NCBI GenBank assembly: GCA_052103955.1
Contig: JBQELO010000001.1
Location: forward strand, 186,001-250,000
Source of the DNA: Paenalcaligenes sp052103955
GTDB taxonomy: Bacteria > Pseudomonadota > Gammaproteobacteria > Burkholderiales > Burkholderiaceae_B
Reading direction: 5' to 3'
Length of the DNA: 64,000 nucleotides
Made by a program: the position numbers and the translations under genes. Below, in pieces: positions 35,166 to 44,954 of this stretch. The notes under the pieces are model-generated. The model did not search any database and was not told the DNA's origin. It was given only the letters and a program-made list of their open reading frames with translations. Each line of letters begins with the position of its first letter. Position 1 is the first letter of the stretch.

Positions 35166-35807
35166 ATGAGTCCCTCTGATCTGAACGCCCTTGCTATCGC
35201 CCAGTTTCTGAGTACCCACCCAGATTTTTTCCTGCAACATCGCGACCTCTTTTCAGAGTTACGTGTTCCTCACCCTCATGAAACCAGAGCAATTTCGCTG
35301 GGCGAGCGTCAAATACTAGGGCTACGTGCTAAAAACAAAGAGCTAGAACGTAAGCTGCACACACTGATAGAAAACGCCAGTGCCAACCAGCGTATTGCAG
35401 AGCAGTTACGCACATGGACATGCGCCATGCTGGCAGAAACCGATACGACACAACTGCCGTTGCATATACAAGAATCACTGACTGAAGTCTTTGATTTGGA
35501 TGCTATTGCACTGCACTGCTGGGGCGATTTTGCTGCCACTGAGGCGCCTGAAGCACTACAAACGTATGCACAAACACTGACCACCCCTCGCTGCGGCATT
35601 CCGCCACAAGAAGTGCTGGCACTGCTGCCTGATAGTATTCAATCGGTAGCTGTGGTGCCATTGCTGCACCCTGATACCCAGAAAAACTCTGGCATTCTAA
35701 TTTTGGGTGCAACACAAGCTGAGCGTTTTGCCGCCGATATGGGCACTGAGTTCTTGGTCAATATTGGCCAATTGTGCTCTGCAGCCCTGAGCCGAGGCAC
35801 AACCTAA
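35166..35807 (+). CDS. DUF484 family protein
   Basis: A 213-residue DUF484 (GAF-like) protein: AIAQFLSTHPDFFLQHRDLF is the signature N-terminus, then a coiled coil around residues 45-80, then a GAF-like domain. Function is unknown. It commonly lies directly upstream of xerC, as here, where xerC starts 3 bp after its stop. AAGGA precedes the ATG. Confidence 0.9.
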   Translation: MSPSDLNALAIAQFLSTHPDFFLQHRDLFSELRVPHPHETRAISLGERQILGLRAKNKELERKLHTLIENASANQRIAEQLRTWTCAMLAETDTTQLPLHIQESLTEVFDLDAIALHCWGDFAATEAPEALQTYAQTLTTPRCGIPPQEVLALLPDSIQSVAVVPLLHPDTQKNSGILILGATQAERFAADMGTEFLVNIGQLCSAALSRGTT

Positions 35808-35809
35808 AT

Positions 35810-36772
35810 ATGTCGGCAGCCGATGCGGCTTACGTGCAGTCCTGGTTGGACTACCTACGCTACGAGCGACGGTTATCTGCTCATAGCCTTGCCGCGTATG
35901 AGCACGACATACAGCACATACTGCCGTTATCCGAGCCCGTATCGCCTAGTACACTTACCCCTGCACGCTTACGCCAGAAACTAGCCGAGCTACACGCCGG
36001 GGGCTTACACCCCCGCAGTTTGCAACGCACCTTAGCGGCATGGCGTAATTTCTTCCACTGGTGGTGTGAGCACTATCCCGATCACTCCAACCCGTGCGCT
36101 GAGCTAAAAGCGCCTAAAAGCCCACGCCCGTTGCCCAGTTCGTTATCGGTAGACCAAGCACAACAACTACTAGACCATCAGCCCGCGCAAAGCTTAGAAC
36201 ACCTAAGCCCGATGCAGGTGCGTGATCAGGCGATGTTTGAGCTACTGTATTCCAGCGGCTTGCGGTTAAGCGAGTTGGTCAGTTTGGATACCCACTACGT
36301 CAAGCAGGTTGGGTATGAATCGTCTAGTTGGTTAAGTCTGCAAGACGCTGAGCTGCAGGTACTGGGTAAAGGCAATAAACGGCGCTCGTTACCAATAGGC
36401 AGCAAAGCTTTGAACGCCGTGCAATGTTGGCTACAGCAACGCAGCAGCGTACTCCGTAGCCCCACTGAGGATGCCGAAAACCACTACGCCTTATTTTTAG
36501 GGTCGCAAGGTAAACGCATACACCCGCGCATGGTGCAAACCCGTTTGCAAAAGCTATGCCAAGAAGCCGGGCTATCGTTAGATGTCAGCCCACATGCGCT
36601 GCGCCACAGCTTTGCCAGCCATATGCTGCAATCCGCGCAAGACTTACGCGCCGTGCAAGAGCTGCTGGGACACAGCAATATCAGCACGACGCAAATCTAC
36701 ACCCGTTTGGACTTTCAGCATTTGGCGCAGGTGTATGACAACGCCCACCCGCGCGCGCGCCGTAAACCCTAA
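35810..36772 (+). CDS. xerC: Tyrosine recombinase XerC
   Basis: A 320-residue tyrosine recombinase that, with XerD, resolves chromosome dimers at dif. The N-terminal SAM-like domain begins WLDYLRYERRLSAHSLAAY. The catalytic set is visible: Arg in SSGLRLSELVSL, Lys in VLGKGNKRR, HALRHSF with His and Arg, His in ELLGHSNISTTQ and Tyr in IYTRLD. It is coupled to DUF484, the housekeeping context, and not near any mobile element. Confidence 0.94.
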   Translation: MSAADAAYVQSWLDYLRYERRLSAHSLAAYEHDIQHILPLSEPVSPSTLTPARLRQKLAELHAGGLHPRSLQRTLAAWRNFFHWWCEHYPDHSNPCAELKAPKSPRPLPSSLSVDQAQQLLDHQPAQSLEHLSPMQVRDQAMFELLYSSGLRLSELVSLDTHYVKQVGYESSSWLSLQDAELQVLGKGNKRRSLPIGSKALNAVQCWLQQRSSVLRSPTEDAENHYALFLGSQGKRIHPRMVQTRLQKLCQEAGLSLDVSPHALRHSFASHMLQSAQDLRAVQELLGHSNISTTQIYTRLDFQHLAQVYDNAHPRARRKP

Positions 36773-37892
<1,120 letters not shown>

Positions 37893-37933
37893 GTGCTTTT
37901 CCTTTCTGATGATGAGCAAGCCCAAACATGCTG

Positions 37934-38788
37934 TTACCGCAACCGTTGCAGTAACCCTCCCTGTGGGCCACAGGCTAAAGATAGAAAATAGGTCAGGCCA
38001 GCCACTAAAATAATGGCAGGTGAAGCAGGCACATTGGCGTAATAGGAAAGCAGTAGCCCTACAAAACATTCGCCCATGCCCAACACGGCAGCCAACACCA
38101 TCTGACTACTGGCAGAGCGTGCCCAAAAACGGGCTGCCGTAGCAGGCAACATCATGATCCCCACCACCATCAAGGTGCCTAGCACTTGAAAGCCAGCCAC
38201 CAGCACGACTACCAACAGCACCAGAAACAGCATGTGCACCCACGAGCCCGATCGCCCTTCTGCACGTAAAAACAAAGGGTCCAAGCACTCCAGCACTAAC
38301 GACCTATAAATAATGGCCAGCACTAACAGCGCCACGCTAGAGGTTCCAGTGACCAGCAACAACGCTTCGTCATCCAACCCTAATACCGTACCAAACAGCA
38401 CGTGTATCAAATCCATATTGGAGCCTTTAAGGGAAACCAACAGCACCCCTAGGCCCAACGACACCAAATAAAAAGCTGCAAAGCTGGCGTCTTCTCGCAG
38501 CGGCGTCAACCTAGACACCAAACCGGCCAATAACGCCACCACCAAACCAGTAATCACGCCACCTAAGGCCATGGCCCCAACCGATAAACCTGACAACAGG
38601 AAACCAGCCGCTACACCGGGCAAAATAGCATGTGCCATCGCATCGCCCATCAGGCTCATGCGACGCAGCACCAAAAATACGCCCAATGGTCCTGCTGCCG
38701 CGGCCAACGCAAAGGAGCCCGCTAACGCACGGCGCATAAAGCCAAACTCCACAAACGGCGAAATCAGTACGTCATACAACCACATCAC
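37934..38788 (-). CDS. znuB: Zinc ABC transporter permease
   Basis: A 284-residue ABC-3 family permease with about eight helices. SFALAAAAGPLGVFLVLRRMSLMGDAMAHAILPGVA is split by family motifs: RRMSLMGDAMAHA is the typical early segment. It overlaps znuC by 4 bp (ATGA) and lies 41 bp before znuA. It moves zinc across the inner membrane with ZnuC. Confidence 0.93.
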   Translation of the reverse strand: MMWLYDVLISPFVEFGFMRRALAGSFALAAAAGPLGVFLVLRRMSLMGDAMAHAILPGVAAGFLLSGLSVGAMALGGVITGLVVALLAGLVSRLTPLREDASFAAFYLVSLGLGVLLVSLKGSNMDLIHVLFGTVLGLDDEALLLVTGTSSVALLVLAIIYRSLVLECLDPLFLRAEGRSGSWVHMLFLVLLVVVLVAGFQVLGTLMVVGIMMLPATAARFWARSASSQMVLAAVLGMGECFVGLLLSYYANVPASPAIILVAGLTYFLSLACGPQGGLLQRLR

Positions 38789-39501
38789 AAGTAGTCCCCC
38801 TCACACAGATGACGGGCCATGTGCAGGTTTTCTGCTGTCAGCACAGTTTCGGTGTCCCCCCACGCTACCAATTGCCCAGCGAGCAAAACGGTTTCAGGGA
38901 AATTTTGTCTGATAGTGTGTAAATCATGTAGCACCACAATGACGGTACGCCCTTGCTGATGCCAGCGGTGCAGCAGCACCAGCAAATCGTCTGTGGTGGC
39001 TTTATCCACCGCAGAGAAAGGTTCATCCAATAAAAGAATGGGGGCATCGTGCATGATGAGTCGCGCAAACAAGGCACGCTGCATTTGCCCACCCGACAAC
39101 GTACTGATGGCACGCTCTGAGAAGCCTTGCAGCCCCACTTGGCATAATGCATCGTATACGCGCTGGTGCTCAGACTCATCCAAACCACGCCACGCACCGG
39201 TACGACGCCATGCTCCCATGGCGACCAAGTCATACACACTAATGGGAAAACTGCGGTCTAGCTCACCAAACTGGGGTAAAAAGGCCAGACGCTGTGGCGA
39301 ATCAATAGTGATGCGCCCTTTTAACGGACTAAGCTGTCCTGCCAAACCTTTTAATAAGGTAGATTTACCCGCACCATTTGGCCCTGCCAATGCGTACAAA
39401 CCACCTTGCATAAACTGACCACTGACATCGCGTACCGCCACCTTATCGCGCCAACCTAACGACACCTGATCCAAACTGATTACTGCCTGTGGATTTGCCA
39501 T
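38785..39501 (-). CDS. znuC: Zinc ABC transporter ATP-binding protein
   Basis: A 238-residue ATPase: Walker A GPNGAGKST, Q-loop region FLPQFGELD, signature STLSGGQMQR, Walker B ILLLDEPFSAVD and the His in VLHDL. The ATG at 39501 fits the family N-terminus; frames open to 39540 and 39582 are possible but unsupported. It is first in znuCBA, divergent from zur across a Zur box. Confidence 0.92.
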   Translation of the reverse strand: MANPQAVISLDQVSLGWRDKVAVRDVSGQFMQGGLYALAGPNGAGKSTLLKGLAGQLSPLKGRITIDSPQRLAFLPQFGELDRSFPISVYDLVAMGAWRRTGAWRGLDESEHQRVYDALCQVGLQGFSERAISTLSGGQMQRALFARLIMHDAPILLLDEPFSAVDKATTDDLLVLLHRWHQQGRTVIVVLHDLHTIRQNFPETVLLAGQLVAWGDTETVLTAENLHMARHLCEGDYL

Positions 39502-39710
39502 TATGCCAACCACCCCAAGGCCCACGCGCTCAATAGCCATAAGCCAGCCACAACCGGCAAGACACGCAAACAGCGCTGCCAAGCGGAGCGTAACAGTACC
39601 GTGCCTCTATAGTTTTTTTTCCCCACTCCGGAGTCGGAATGTGCTGCGGTTCTACTGTGATGCATGACTTACTGGTAAGATCGGTAGATTGAATTATTTT
39701 TCAGATACGT

Positions 39711-39724
39711 TATGTTATAACATA
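39711..39724. promoter_or_regulatory. Zur box between znuC and zur
   Basis: TATGTTATAACATA is a perfect 14-bp palindrome matching the core of proteobacterial Zur sites (ATGTTATA/TATAACAT). It lies in the divergent znuC-zur region, so Zur probably represses both directions when zinc is plentiful. Confidence 0.85.
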
Positions 39725-39752
39725 TCCAACTTTTTGTGTCTCTGAATTTACT

Positions 39753-40223
39753 ATGCCTGTGCATGTTCTGACTCCCCAAGCCCTAGATGCACAACTGCAA
39801 ACAGCTGAAAAACTCTGTCAGCAGCGGGGTAAACGTTTAACCCCCATCAGAAAGCAGGTACTGGAATTGCTGCTCAAGCAACAGCGCAGCCTCAAAGCCT
39901 ATGAACTGCTGGATCTGTTTAGGCAGGATCAACCCGGTGCCGCACCTCCCACGGTGTATCGCGCACTAGAGTTTCTGACCGAAGAGGGGTTAATCCACCG
40001 TTTAGATGCCGTCAATGCGTGGACGGCCTGTGTGGACGCCAACGGCCATCCCCATGACTTATTGATTGTTTGCACCAAGTGCGGCGCGGTCGCCGAACTG
40101 TGCGCACCTCAACTCAGTGCCCAACTGGCTGAATGCGTAGCCAAAGCCGGTTTTGTGCTCGCCGCACAGGAAACTGAGTTGCAAGCATTGTGCAAAAACT
40201 GTCAACAAAGCTTATGTAGCTAA
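39753..40223 (+). CDS. zur: Fur family zinc uptake regulator Zur
   Basis: A 156-residue Fur-family protein. The winged helix spans residues 20-85 (RLTPIRKQVLELL, PPTVYRALEFLTEEGLIHRL). The structural zinc ligands are CTKCG and CKNC, and sensory His/Cys candidates lie in GHPHD. Adjacency to znuCBA and the shared Zur box make Zur far more likely than Fur. Confidence 0.92.
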   Translation: MPVHVLTPQALDAQLQTAEKLCQQRGKRLTPIRKQVLELLLKQQRSLKAYELLDLFRQDQPGAAPPTVYRALEFLTEEGLIHRLDAVNAWTACVDANGHPHDLLIVCTKCGAVAELCAPQLSAQLAECVAKAGFVLAAQETELQALCKNCQQSLCS

Positions 40224-40377
40224 GTACTTCAACCTTTTACCGATGGCTTCTCGCGCATAAAACGTATATATTGCTTTATTTCTCGCCATGCGAATCGGGG
40301 ATTTGCCCTGAACGCAAGGCTGTGCTGTAATCTGCAAGTTATTTTCTTGCCGTCCCAGTTTCTGTTTGATACCAACC

Positions 40378-41448
40378 ATGAATGCAACCAACGCTTCTAT
40401 GATCCCAGTAACCATTCTGACCGGCTTTCTTGGCGCAGGTAAAACCACCTTGCTCAAGCGCATACTGTCTGAACAGCATGGGCAACGCATCGCCGTGATC
40501 GAGAACGAGTTCGGGCCTGAAAACATCGACAACGAACTTCTGATCCAAGATGGCGACGAAGAAATCGTTGAGCTCAGCAATGGTTGCGTGTGTTGTACCG
40601 TACGTGGCGACTTAATGCGCGCACTGGGCGACCTGTACCAACGTCGTGCCGATGGCAGCATCCATTTTGATCGCGTCATCATTGAAACTACAGGCATGGC
40701 CAACCCTGGCCCTGTCTGCCAAACTTTCTTTGTTGATGAAAACGTTTCCGCCCACTACCGCTTAGATGCCATCATCACGGTGGTTGACGCCAAACACGGT
40801 ATGGACACGCTGGATCAGCAATCTGAGTCACAACAACAAATCGGCTTTGCCGACCGTATTCTGATCTCCAAGAAAGACTTGGTGTCAGATGAAGAATTCC
40901 AAACACTGCGTAACCGCATTGTGAAGATCAACCCCCGTGCCAGCATTTCACCGGTGCACTTCGGTGAAGCCGACATCAACGAACTGCTGGATTTGGGTGG
41001 TTTTAATCTGGATGCCATCTTAGATATCAACCCAGATTTCCTCAAAGACGAGGACGAACACCACCACCATCATGAACATCACCATGACCACGAGCATGGT
41101 GAACACTGCGGAACCGATTGTGGTCATGACCACCATCACGCGCCGCATCAAGATGAGATTGGTGCCTTTGTGTTCCGTTCACGCAAAGCTTTTGATCCGG
41201 AGCGCCTAGAAGACTTCCTGGGCGGTATCACCCAGGTTTTTGGTCCGGATCTGTTGCGGTACAAAGGTATCCTCTACCTCAAAGGCGTTAATCGCCGCAT
41301 GTTGTTCCAGGGGGTACACATGATGATGGGGGTTGAACCCGGGAAACCGTGGACAGCCAAAGAAAAACCTGAAAGTAAAATCGTTTTCATCGGACGTAAA
41401 CTGCCTCAGGAGATTTTTACGCAAGGGCTGGAAAACTGCTTGGTCTAA
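40378..41448 (+). CDS. CobW/COG0523 family GTPase with His-rich loop (zinc metallochaperone type)
   Basis: A 356-residue G3E GTPase: Walker A GFLGAGKTTLL, the metal-binding CxCC in GCVCCTV (about residue 73), Walker B-like VIIETTGMANPGP and the CobW C-terminal domain. A loop near residues 225-255 contains runs of His with Asp, Glu and two Cys. COG0523 proteins of the YeiR/ZNG1 kind move zinc to client enzymes in scarcity. Placement after zur supports zinc. No clear Zur box lies in its own 150-bp leader. The start is ATG 40378; ATG 40399 is possible. Confidence 0.88.
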   Translation: MNATNASMIPVTILTGFLGAGKTTLLKRILSEQHGQRIAVIENEFGPENIDNELLIQDGDEEIVELSNGCVCCTVRGDLMRALGDLYQRRADGSIHFDRVIIETTGMANPGPVCQTFFVDENVSAHYRLDAIITVVDAKHGMDTLDQQSESQQQIGFADRILISKKDLVSDEEFQTLRNRIVKINPRASISPVHFGEADINELLDLGGFNLDAILDINPDFLKDEDEHHHHHEHHHDHEHGEHCGTDCGHDHHHAPHQDEIGAFVFRSRKAFDPERLEDFLGGITQVFGPDLLRYKGILYLKGVNRRMLFQGVHMMMGVEPGKPWTAKEKPESKIVFIGRKLPQEIFTQGLENCLV

Positions 41449-41494
41449 CGACCTTGCTCTCGCTTCTGCCCCACTACGTTAGAGAGAGAAAATC

Positions 41495-41938
41495 ATGGCA
41501 AACAAATCGAATGTCAGCAATCACCCCACCAAGCTGCTAAGCGTTGAAGAGTTATTGGCCATGCCGGACAGCAACTACATGAACGACGCTCAACTGGCTT
41601 TTTTCAAAAGCCGGTTGCGTGAGCTGGAGCAGGAAATTTTGGCTAACGCTGGTGCCACTACTGAAAACCTACGTGAAACACAGTTCGTGCCTGACCCTGC
41701 AGACCGGGCCACTATCGAAGAAGAACATGCACTGGAACTGCGTACCCGTGACCGTGAGCGTAAACTGCTCAAGAAAGTACAACAATCCATTGCCCTGATT
41801 GATGCTGGCGAATACGGCTGGTGTGAGGAAACAGGTGAACCCATTGGGTTGCAACGCCTGCTAGCTCGCCCAACTGCTACCTTGTCCTTAGAAGCCCAAG
41901 AGCGTCGTGAAAAACGCCAGAAGCTCTACGGGGACTAA
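41495..41938 (+). CDS. dksA: RNA polymerase-binding factor DksA, single-cysteine type
   Basis: A 147-residue DksA that works with ppGpp on RNA polymerase. The coiled-coil tip motif DxxDxA is intact (Asp67, Asp70, Ala72), as is the long coiled coil around it. Of the four zinc-finger positions only Cys110 remains; the others are Thr113, Ser131 and Ala134, so it cannot hold zinc in the classical way. Such forms are common in alpha- and betaproteobacteria and resemble the zinc-independent DksA2 of Pseudomonas in this respect. It follows the zinc GTPase gene by 46 bp. Confidence 0.93.
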   Translation: MANKSNVSNHPTKLLSVEELLAMPDSNYMNDAQLAFFKSRLRELEQEILANAGATTENLRETQFVPDPADRATIEEEHALELRTRDRERKLLKKVQQSIALIDAGEYGWCEETGEPIGLQRLLARPTATLSLEAQERREKRQKLYGD

Positions 41939-41972
41939 TAGCAAACGCTGCAAACTGCCCAGCTCTATATCT

Positions 41973-42004
41973 TGTGCCACGCTAGCTTCGGCTACCGTGG
42001 CACA
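41973..42004 (+). terminator. Hairpin after dksA, probable terminator
   Basis: TGTGCCACG and CGTGGCACA with an inner TAGC/GCTA stem capped by a stable TTCG tetraloop and one internal C-C mismatch. The tail is only weakly T-rich (GTTATTT). Confidence 0.65.
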
Positions 42005-42024
42005 GTTATTTCTGACCACCTACT

Positions 42025-42050
42025 CTTGAATTCCTAACATCTACCCCCAT
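42025..42050 (+). promoter_or_regulatory. Heat-shock (sigma-32) promoter of hslVU
   Basis: CTTGAA, a 14-bp spacer and CCCCAT match the sigma-32 consensus at every core base. It lies 29 bp before the hslV start and fits the known heat-shock control of this operon. Confidence 0.88.
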
Positions 42051-42078
42051 CTGCCAGCTAAGAACAGTAAGGAATGTT

Positions 42079-42612
42079 ATGGAACAATTTCACGCCACTA
42101 CCATTATTGCCGTACGCCGCGGCGAGGACGTCGCCATTGGCGGTGACGGCCAAGTCACCCTAGGCAATATCGTTATTAAAGCAACGGCACGTAAGATCCG
42201 TAAGCTTTATAGAAATTCTGTACTGGCTGGCTTTGCCGGTGCAACAGCAGATGCTTTCACCCTGCTAGAACTGTTCGAAGCCAAGCTGGAAAAGCACCAA
42301 GGCCACTTGATGCGCGCCGCTGTAGAACTGACTCGCGACTGGCGCACCGACCGTGCCTTACGCCGCCTAGAAGCTATGCTAATTGTTGCCGACAAAGAGC
42401 ACACATTGGTGCTAACCGGTAACGGTGACGTACTTGAACCCGAGCATGGCATTGCTGCCATTGGCTCTGGTGGTTCTTACGCCCATTCCGCAGGCTTGGC
42501 GCTGGTAAAAAATACCGACATGGCCCCTGCTGATATCGTCAAAAAATCCTTGGAAATCGCCGGCGATCTGTGCATCTACACCAACGGCAACCACGTTATA
42601 GAAACGCTCTGA
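42079..42612 (+). CDS. hslV: ATP-dependent protease subunit HslV
   Basis: A 177-residue threonine protease of the proteasome-beta fold. A short propeptide (MEQFHA) precedes the catalytic Thr of TTIIAVRRG; GGDGQVTLG and GSGGSYAHSAGLAL follow. It forms the HslV double ring working with HslU. AAGGA precedes the ATG, with a sigma-32 promoter upstream. Confidence 0.95.
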   Translation: MEQFHATTIIAVRRGEDVAIGGDGQVTLGNIVIKATARKIRKLYRNSVLAGFAGATADAFTLLELFEAKLEKHQGHLMRAAVELTRDWRTDRALRRLEAMLIVADKEHTLVLTGNGDVLEPEHGIAAIGSGGSYAHSAGLALVKNTDMAPADIVKKSLEIAGDLCIYTNGNHVIETL

Positions 42613-42632
42613 CTTTCAAAGGCTGCATCATC

Positions 42633-43964
42633 ATGTCCGCTACCTCCATGACACCCGGAGAAATTGTCTCCGAGCTAGACAAACATATTGTTGGCCAGAA
42701 TCGTGCCAAACGCTCCGTGGCTGTTGCTCTGCGTAACCGTTGGCGTCGTCAGCAGGTTCCTGAGCCCCTCAACCACGAGATCACCCCTAAAAACATTCTG
42801 ATGATTGGGCCCACTGGCGTAGGTAAAACCGAAATCGCCCGTCGTTTGGCTAAACTTGCCAACGCGCCTTTCATCAAAGTTGAAGCCACAAAATTTACCG
42901 AAGTAGGTTATGTAGGCCGCGACGTAGAAACCATCATTCGTGATTTGGTGGATGCCTCGGTTAAGCAAACCCGCGAACTAGAAATGCGTCGCGTACGCAG
43001 CAAAGCAGAAGAGTCGGCTGAAGACCGTATCTTAGACGCCTTGGTTCCCCCAGCACGCGACAGCTACGGCCAACCAGAGCGCGAAGAAAGTGGCACACGC
43101 CAAACTTTCCGCAAACGCCTGCGTGAAGGCAAAATGGATGACACCGAGATTGAAATTGACGTGGCGCAAGTGATGCCACAAATGGAAATCATGGCGCCTC
43201 CCGGCATGGAAGAAATGACGGAGCAACTGCGTGGTATGTTTGCAGGCATGGGCCGCGACAAAACCAAGAAGCGCAAACTCAAAGTCAAAGAAGCCTTCAA
43301 ATTGCTGGTAGACGAAGAAGCGGCTAAACACATCAACGAAGAGGAATTACGTGCTGCAGCGGTTCTGAATGCAGAGCAAAACGGCATTGTATTCTTGGAC
43401 GAAATTGACAAGATCACCTCCCGCGAAGGTAACACTAGCGGTGAAGTATCCCGTCAAGGCGTACAGCGTGACTTACTGCCACTGGTAGAGGGCACCACCG
43501 TCAACACCAAATACGGTGTAGTACGCACGGATCATATCTTGTTCATCGCCTCCGGTGCCTTCCACTTGTCACGCCCTTCTGACCTAATCCCAGAGCTACA
43601 AGGCCGTTTCCCTATTCGTGTGGAACTGGACTCTCTGACGGCAGACGACTTCGTGTGCATTTTGTCCGACACTGACGCCTCGCTGACTAAGCAATACACG
43701 GCTTTGCTGGCTACCGAGAACGTACATTTAGACTTCACCCCCGAAGGTATACGCCGTTTGGCAGAACTAGCATTTGAGGTGAATGAGCGTACTGAGAATA
43801 TCGGTGCTAGACGCTTGTACACCGTGATGGAAAAACTGCTGGATGATCTATCCTACGAAGCAGGCTCCAAAGCAGAACAATCCGTAGTCATTGATGCGGC
43901 GTATGTGGATGCTCAACTGCAAGAAGCCGTCACCCACCAAGACTTGGCTCGCTACGTGCTATAA
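42633..43964 (+). CDS. hslU: HslU, ATPase subunit of the HslVU protease
   Basis: A 443-residue AAA+ unfoldase: N-terminal MTPGEIVSELDKHIVGQ, Walker A GPTGVGKTE, the GYVGRD pore motif, a variable I-domain (about residues 110-240), Walker B VFLDEIDKI and the sensor region LQGRFPIRVEL. The C-terminus DLARYVL inserts into HslV. The ATG at 42633 gives the family N-terminus; the frame back to 42570 overlaps hslV. Confidence 0.96.
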   Translation: MSATSMTPGEIVSELDKHIVGQNRAKRSVAVALRNRWRRQQVPEPLNHEITPKNILMIGPTGVGKTEIARRLAKLANAPFIKVEATKFTEVGYVGRDVETIIRDLVDASVKQTRELEMRRVRSKAEESAEDRILDALVPPARDSYGQPEREESGTRQTFRKRLREGKMDDTEIEIDVAQVMPQMEIMAPPGMEEMTEQLRGMFAGMGRDKTKKRKLKVKEAFKLLVDEEAAKHINEEELRAAAVLNAEQNGIVFLDEIDKITSREGNTSGEVSRQGVQRDLLPLVEGTTVNTKYGVVRTDHILFIASGAFHLSRPSDLIPELQGRFPIRVELDSLTADDFVCILSDTDASLTKQYTALLATENVHLDFTPEGIRRLAELAFEVNERTENIGARRLYTVMEKLLDDLSYEAGSKAEQSVVIDAAYVDAQLQEAVTHQDLARYVL

Positions 43965-43984
43965 GTTGCACCGGCATCTGCCAC

Positions 43985-44014
43985 AAAAATAGCCGCCCTA
44001 GGGCGGCTATTTTT
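43985..44014. terminator. Bidirectional terminator between hslU and the copper-binding protein gene
   Basis: A perfect 30-bp palindrome: AAAAATAGCCGCCC paired with its complement around a short TA centre, with T-runs on both strands. Confidence 0.92.
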
Positions 44015-44043
44015 ATCTGTCTTATAACGAGTAGGCTTACTCG

Positions 44044-44340
44044 CTATTTTTGAATACTCAGCACTACGTATTCATCATTCTGACGTATGGCTACAAAGCG
44101 TACTTTATCGCCCGGCTTTAGGTCAGCCAATAACGCGGGGTCAATGCGATACACCAACGTCATGGCAGGCAACCGCAATACATCAATCTCACCGTGCTTT
44201 AGTGTGATTTTTCCAGCACCAGGATCTACCCGACGCACCTCGCCCGAGGCTCTGGCCTCTTGGGCCACGCTCACACTAGAGAACAACGTCATGAATACAA
44301 TCGCTAGTAAAGCACTTAGCTTACGCAAAGTTCGCAGCAT
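44044..44340 (-). CDS. CusF-like periplasmic copper-binding protein
   Basis: A 98-residue secreted small beta-barrel of the CusF type. The signal peptide ends near VSVAQEA; the domain runs SGEVRRVDPGAGKITLKHGEI to the end with LPAMTL and LKPGDKVRF. In E. coli CusF the metal site uses His36, Trp44, Met47 and Met49. Here the His (KHGEI) and the first Met (AMT) are kept, but the Trp position is Leu and the second Met is Leu. Copper affinity may be altered. No CusABC genes are near. AAGGAG precedes the ATG. Confidence 0.8.
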   Translation of the reverse strand: MLRTLRKLSALLAIVFMTLFSSVSVAQEARASGEVRRVDPGAGKITLKHGEIDVLRLPAMTLVYRIDPALLADLKPGDKVRFVAIRQNDEYVVLSIQK

Positions 44341-44435
44341 CGTTTACACTCCTTGACGGCATGATGCATTATTGTAGCAGTCAGTTTTGACTACGCCGTA
44401 TACGCTTACTTTTTGAATTATCGCACACAGTCCGT

Positions 44436-44954
44436 ATGTCACACCTACTTTCCGCTGGCTATATTTTACGCGAAGCCACAGTTGAAGATATTCCCCAAAT
44501 CCATCAGTTAATGACGGAAATGGCGACCTTTGAAAAACTGTTAGATACCTTCCAAGCCACCGAACACACCTTACACGACAACCTCTTTACTCAGCCTCCT
44601 GCTGTGTACTGTTTGGTCATCTGCCATCAGGACGCCCCTGAAAAACTGGTGTCCTACATCATGTGGTTTCACAACTACTCCTCTTTCCGGGCAAAGCGCG
44701 GTTTATATCTGGAAGATATTTATATTGCACCAGAACACCGCCGTTTGGGCTTAGGCCAACAAGTGCTGCAATACCTTGCACGTAAAGCACTGGAATTGGA
44801 TTGCGCGCGTTTTGAATGGGTGGTGTTGGACTGGAACCAAAGTGCCATCGAGTTCTACGAGCACTTAGGCGCTTCCGTTTTACCTGATTGGCGTATCGTA
44901 CGTATTGAAGGCAGCGCACTAGAAAACCTAGCACAAGCGGGCCAGTCAAGATGA
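44436..44954 (+). CDS. GNAT family N-acetyltransferase
   Basis: A 172-residue GNAT enzyme. The acetyl-CoA loop is IAPEHRRLGLGQQVLQYLA; YLEDIYI precedes it and VLDWNQSAIEFYEHLGA follows. The pattern is like that of diamine (spermidine/spermine-type) acetyltransferases, so a small amine or amino acid is the probable acceptor. The gene overlaps the next by 4 bp (ATGA). Confidence 0.85.
   Translation: MSHLLSAGYILREATVEDIPQIHQLMTEMATFEKLLDTFQATEHTLHDNLFTQPPAVYCLVICHQDAPEKLVSYIMWFHNYSSFRAKRGLYLEDIYIAPEHRRLGLGQQVLQYLARKALELDCARFEWVVLDWNQSAIEFYEHLGASVLPDWRIVRIEGSALENLAQAGQSR

Noticed and set aside
35810..36772. Tyrosine recombinase as a sign of a mobile element
   Set aside because: It is the housekeeping XerC directly behind DUF484, with no attachment repeats or cargo.
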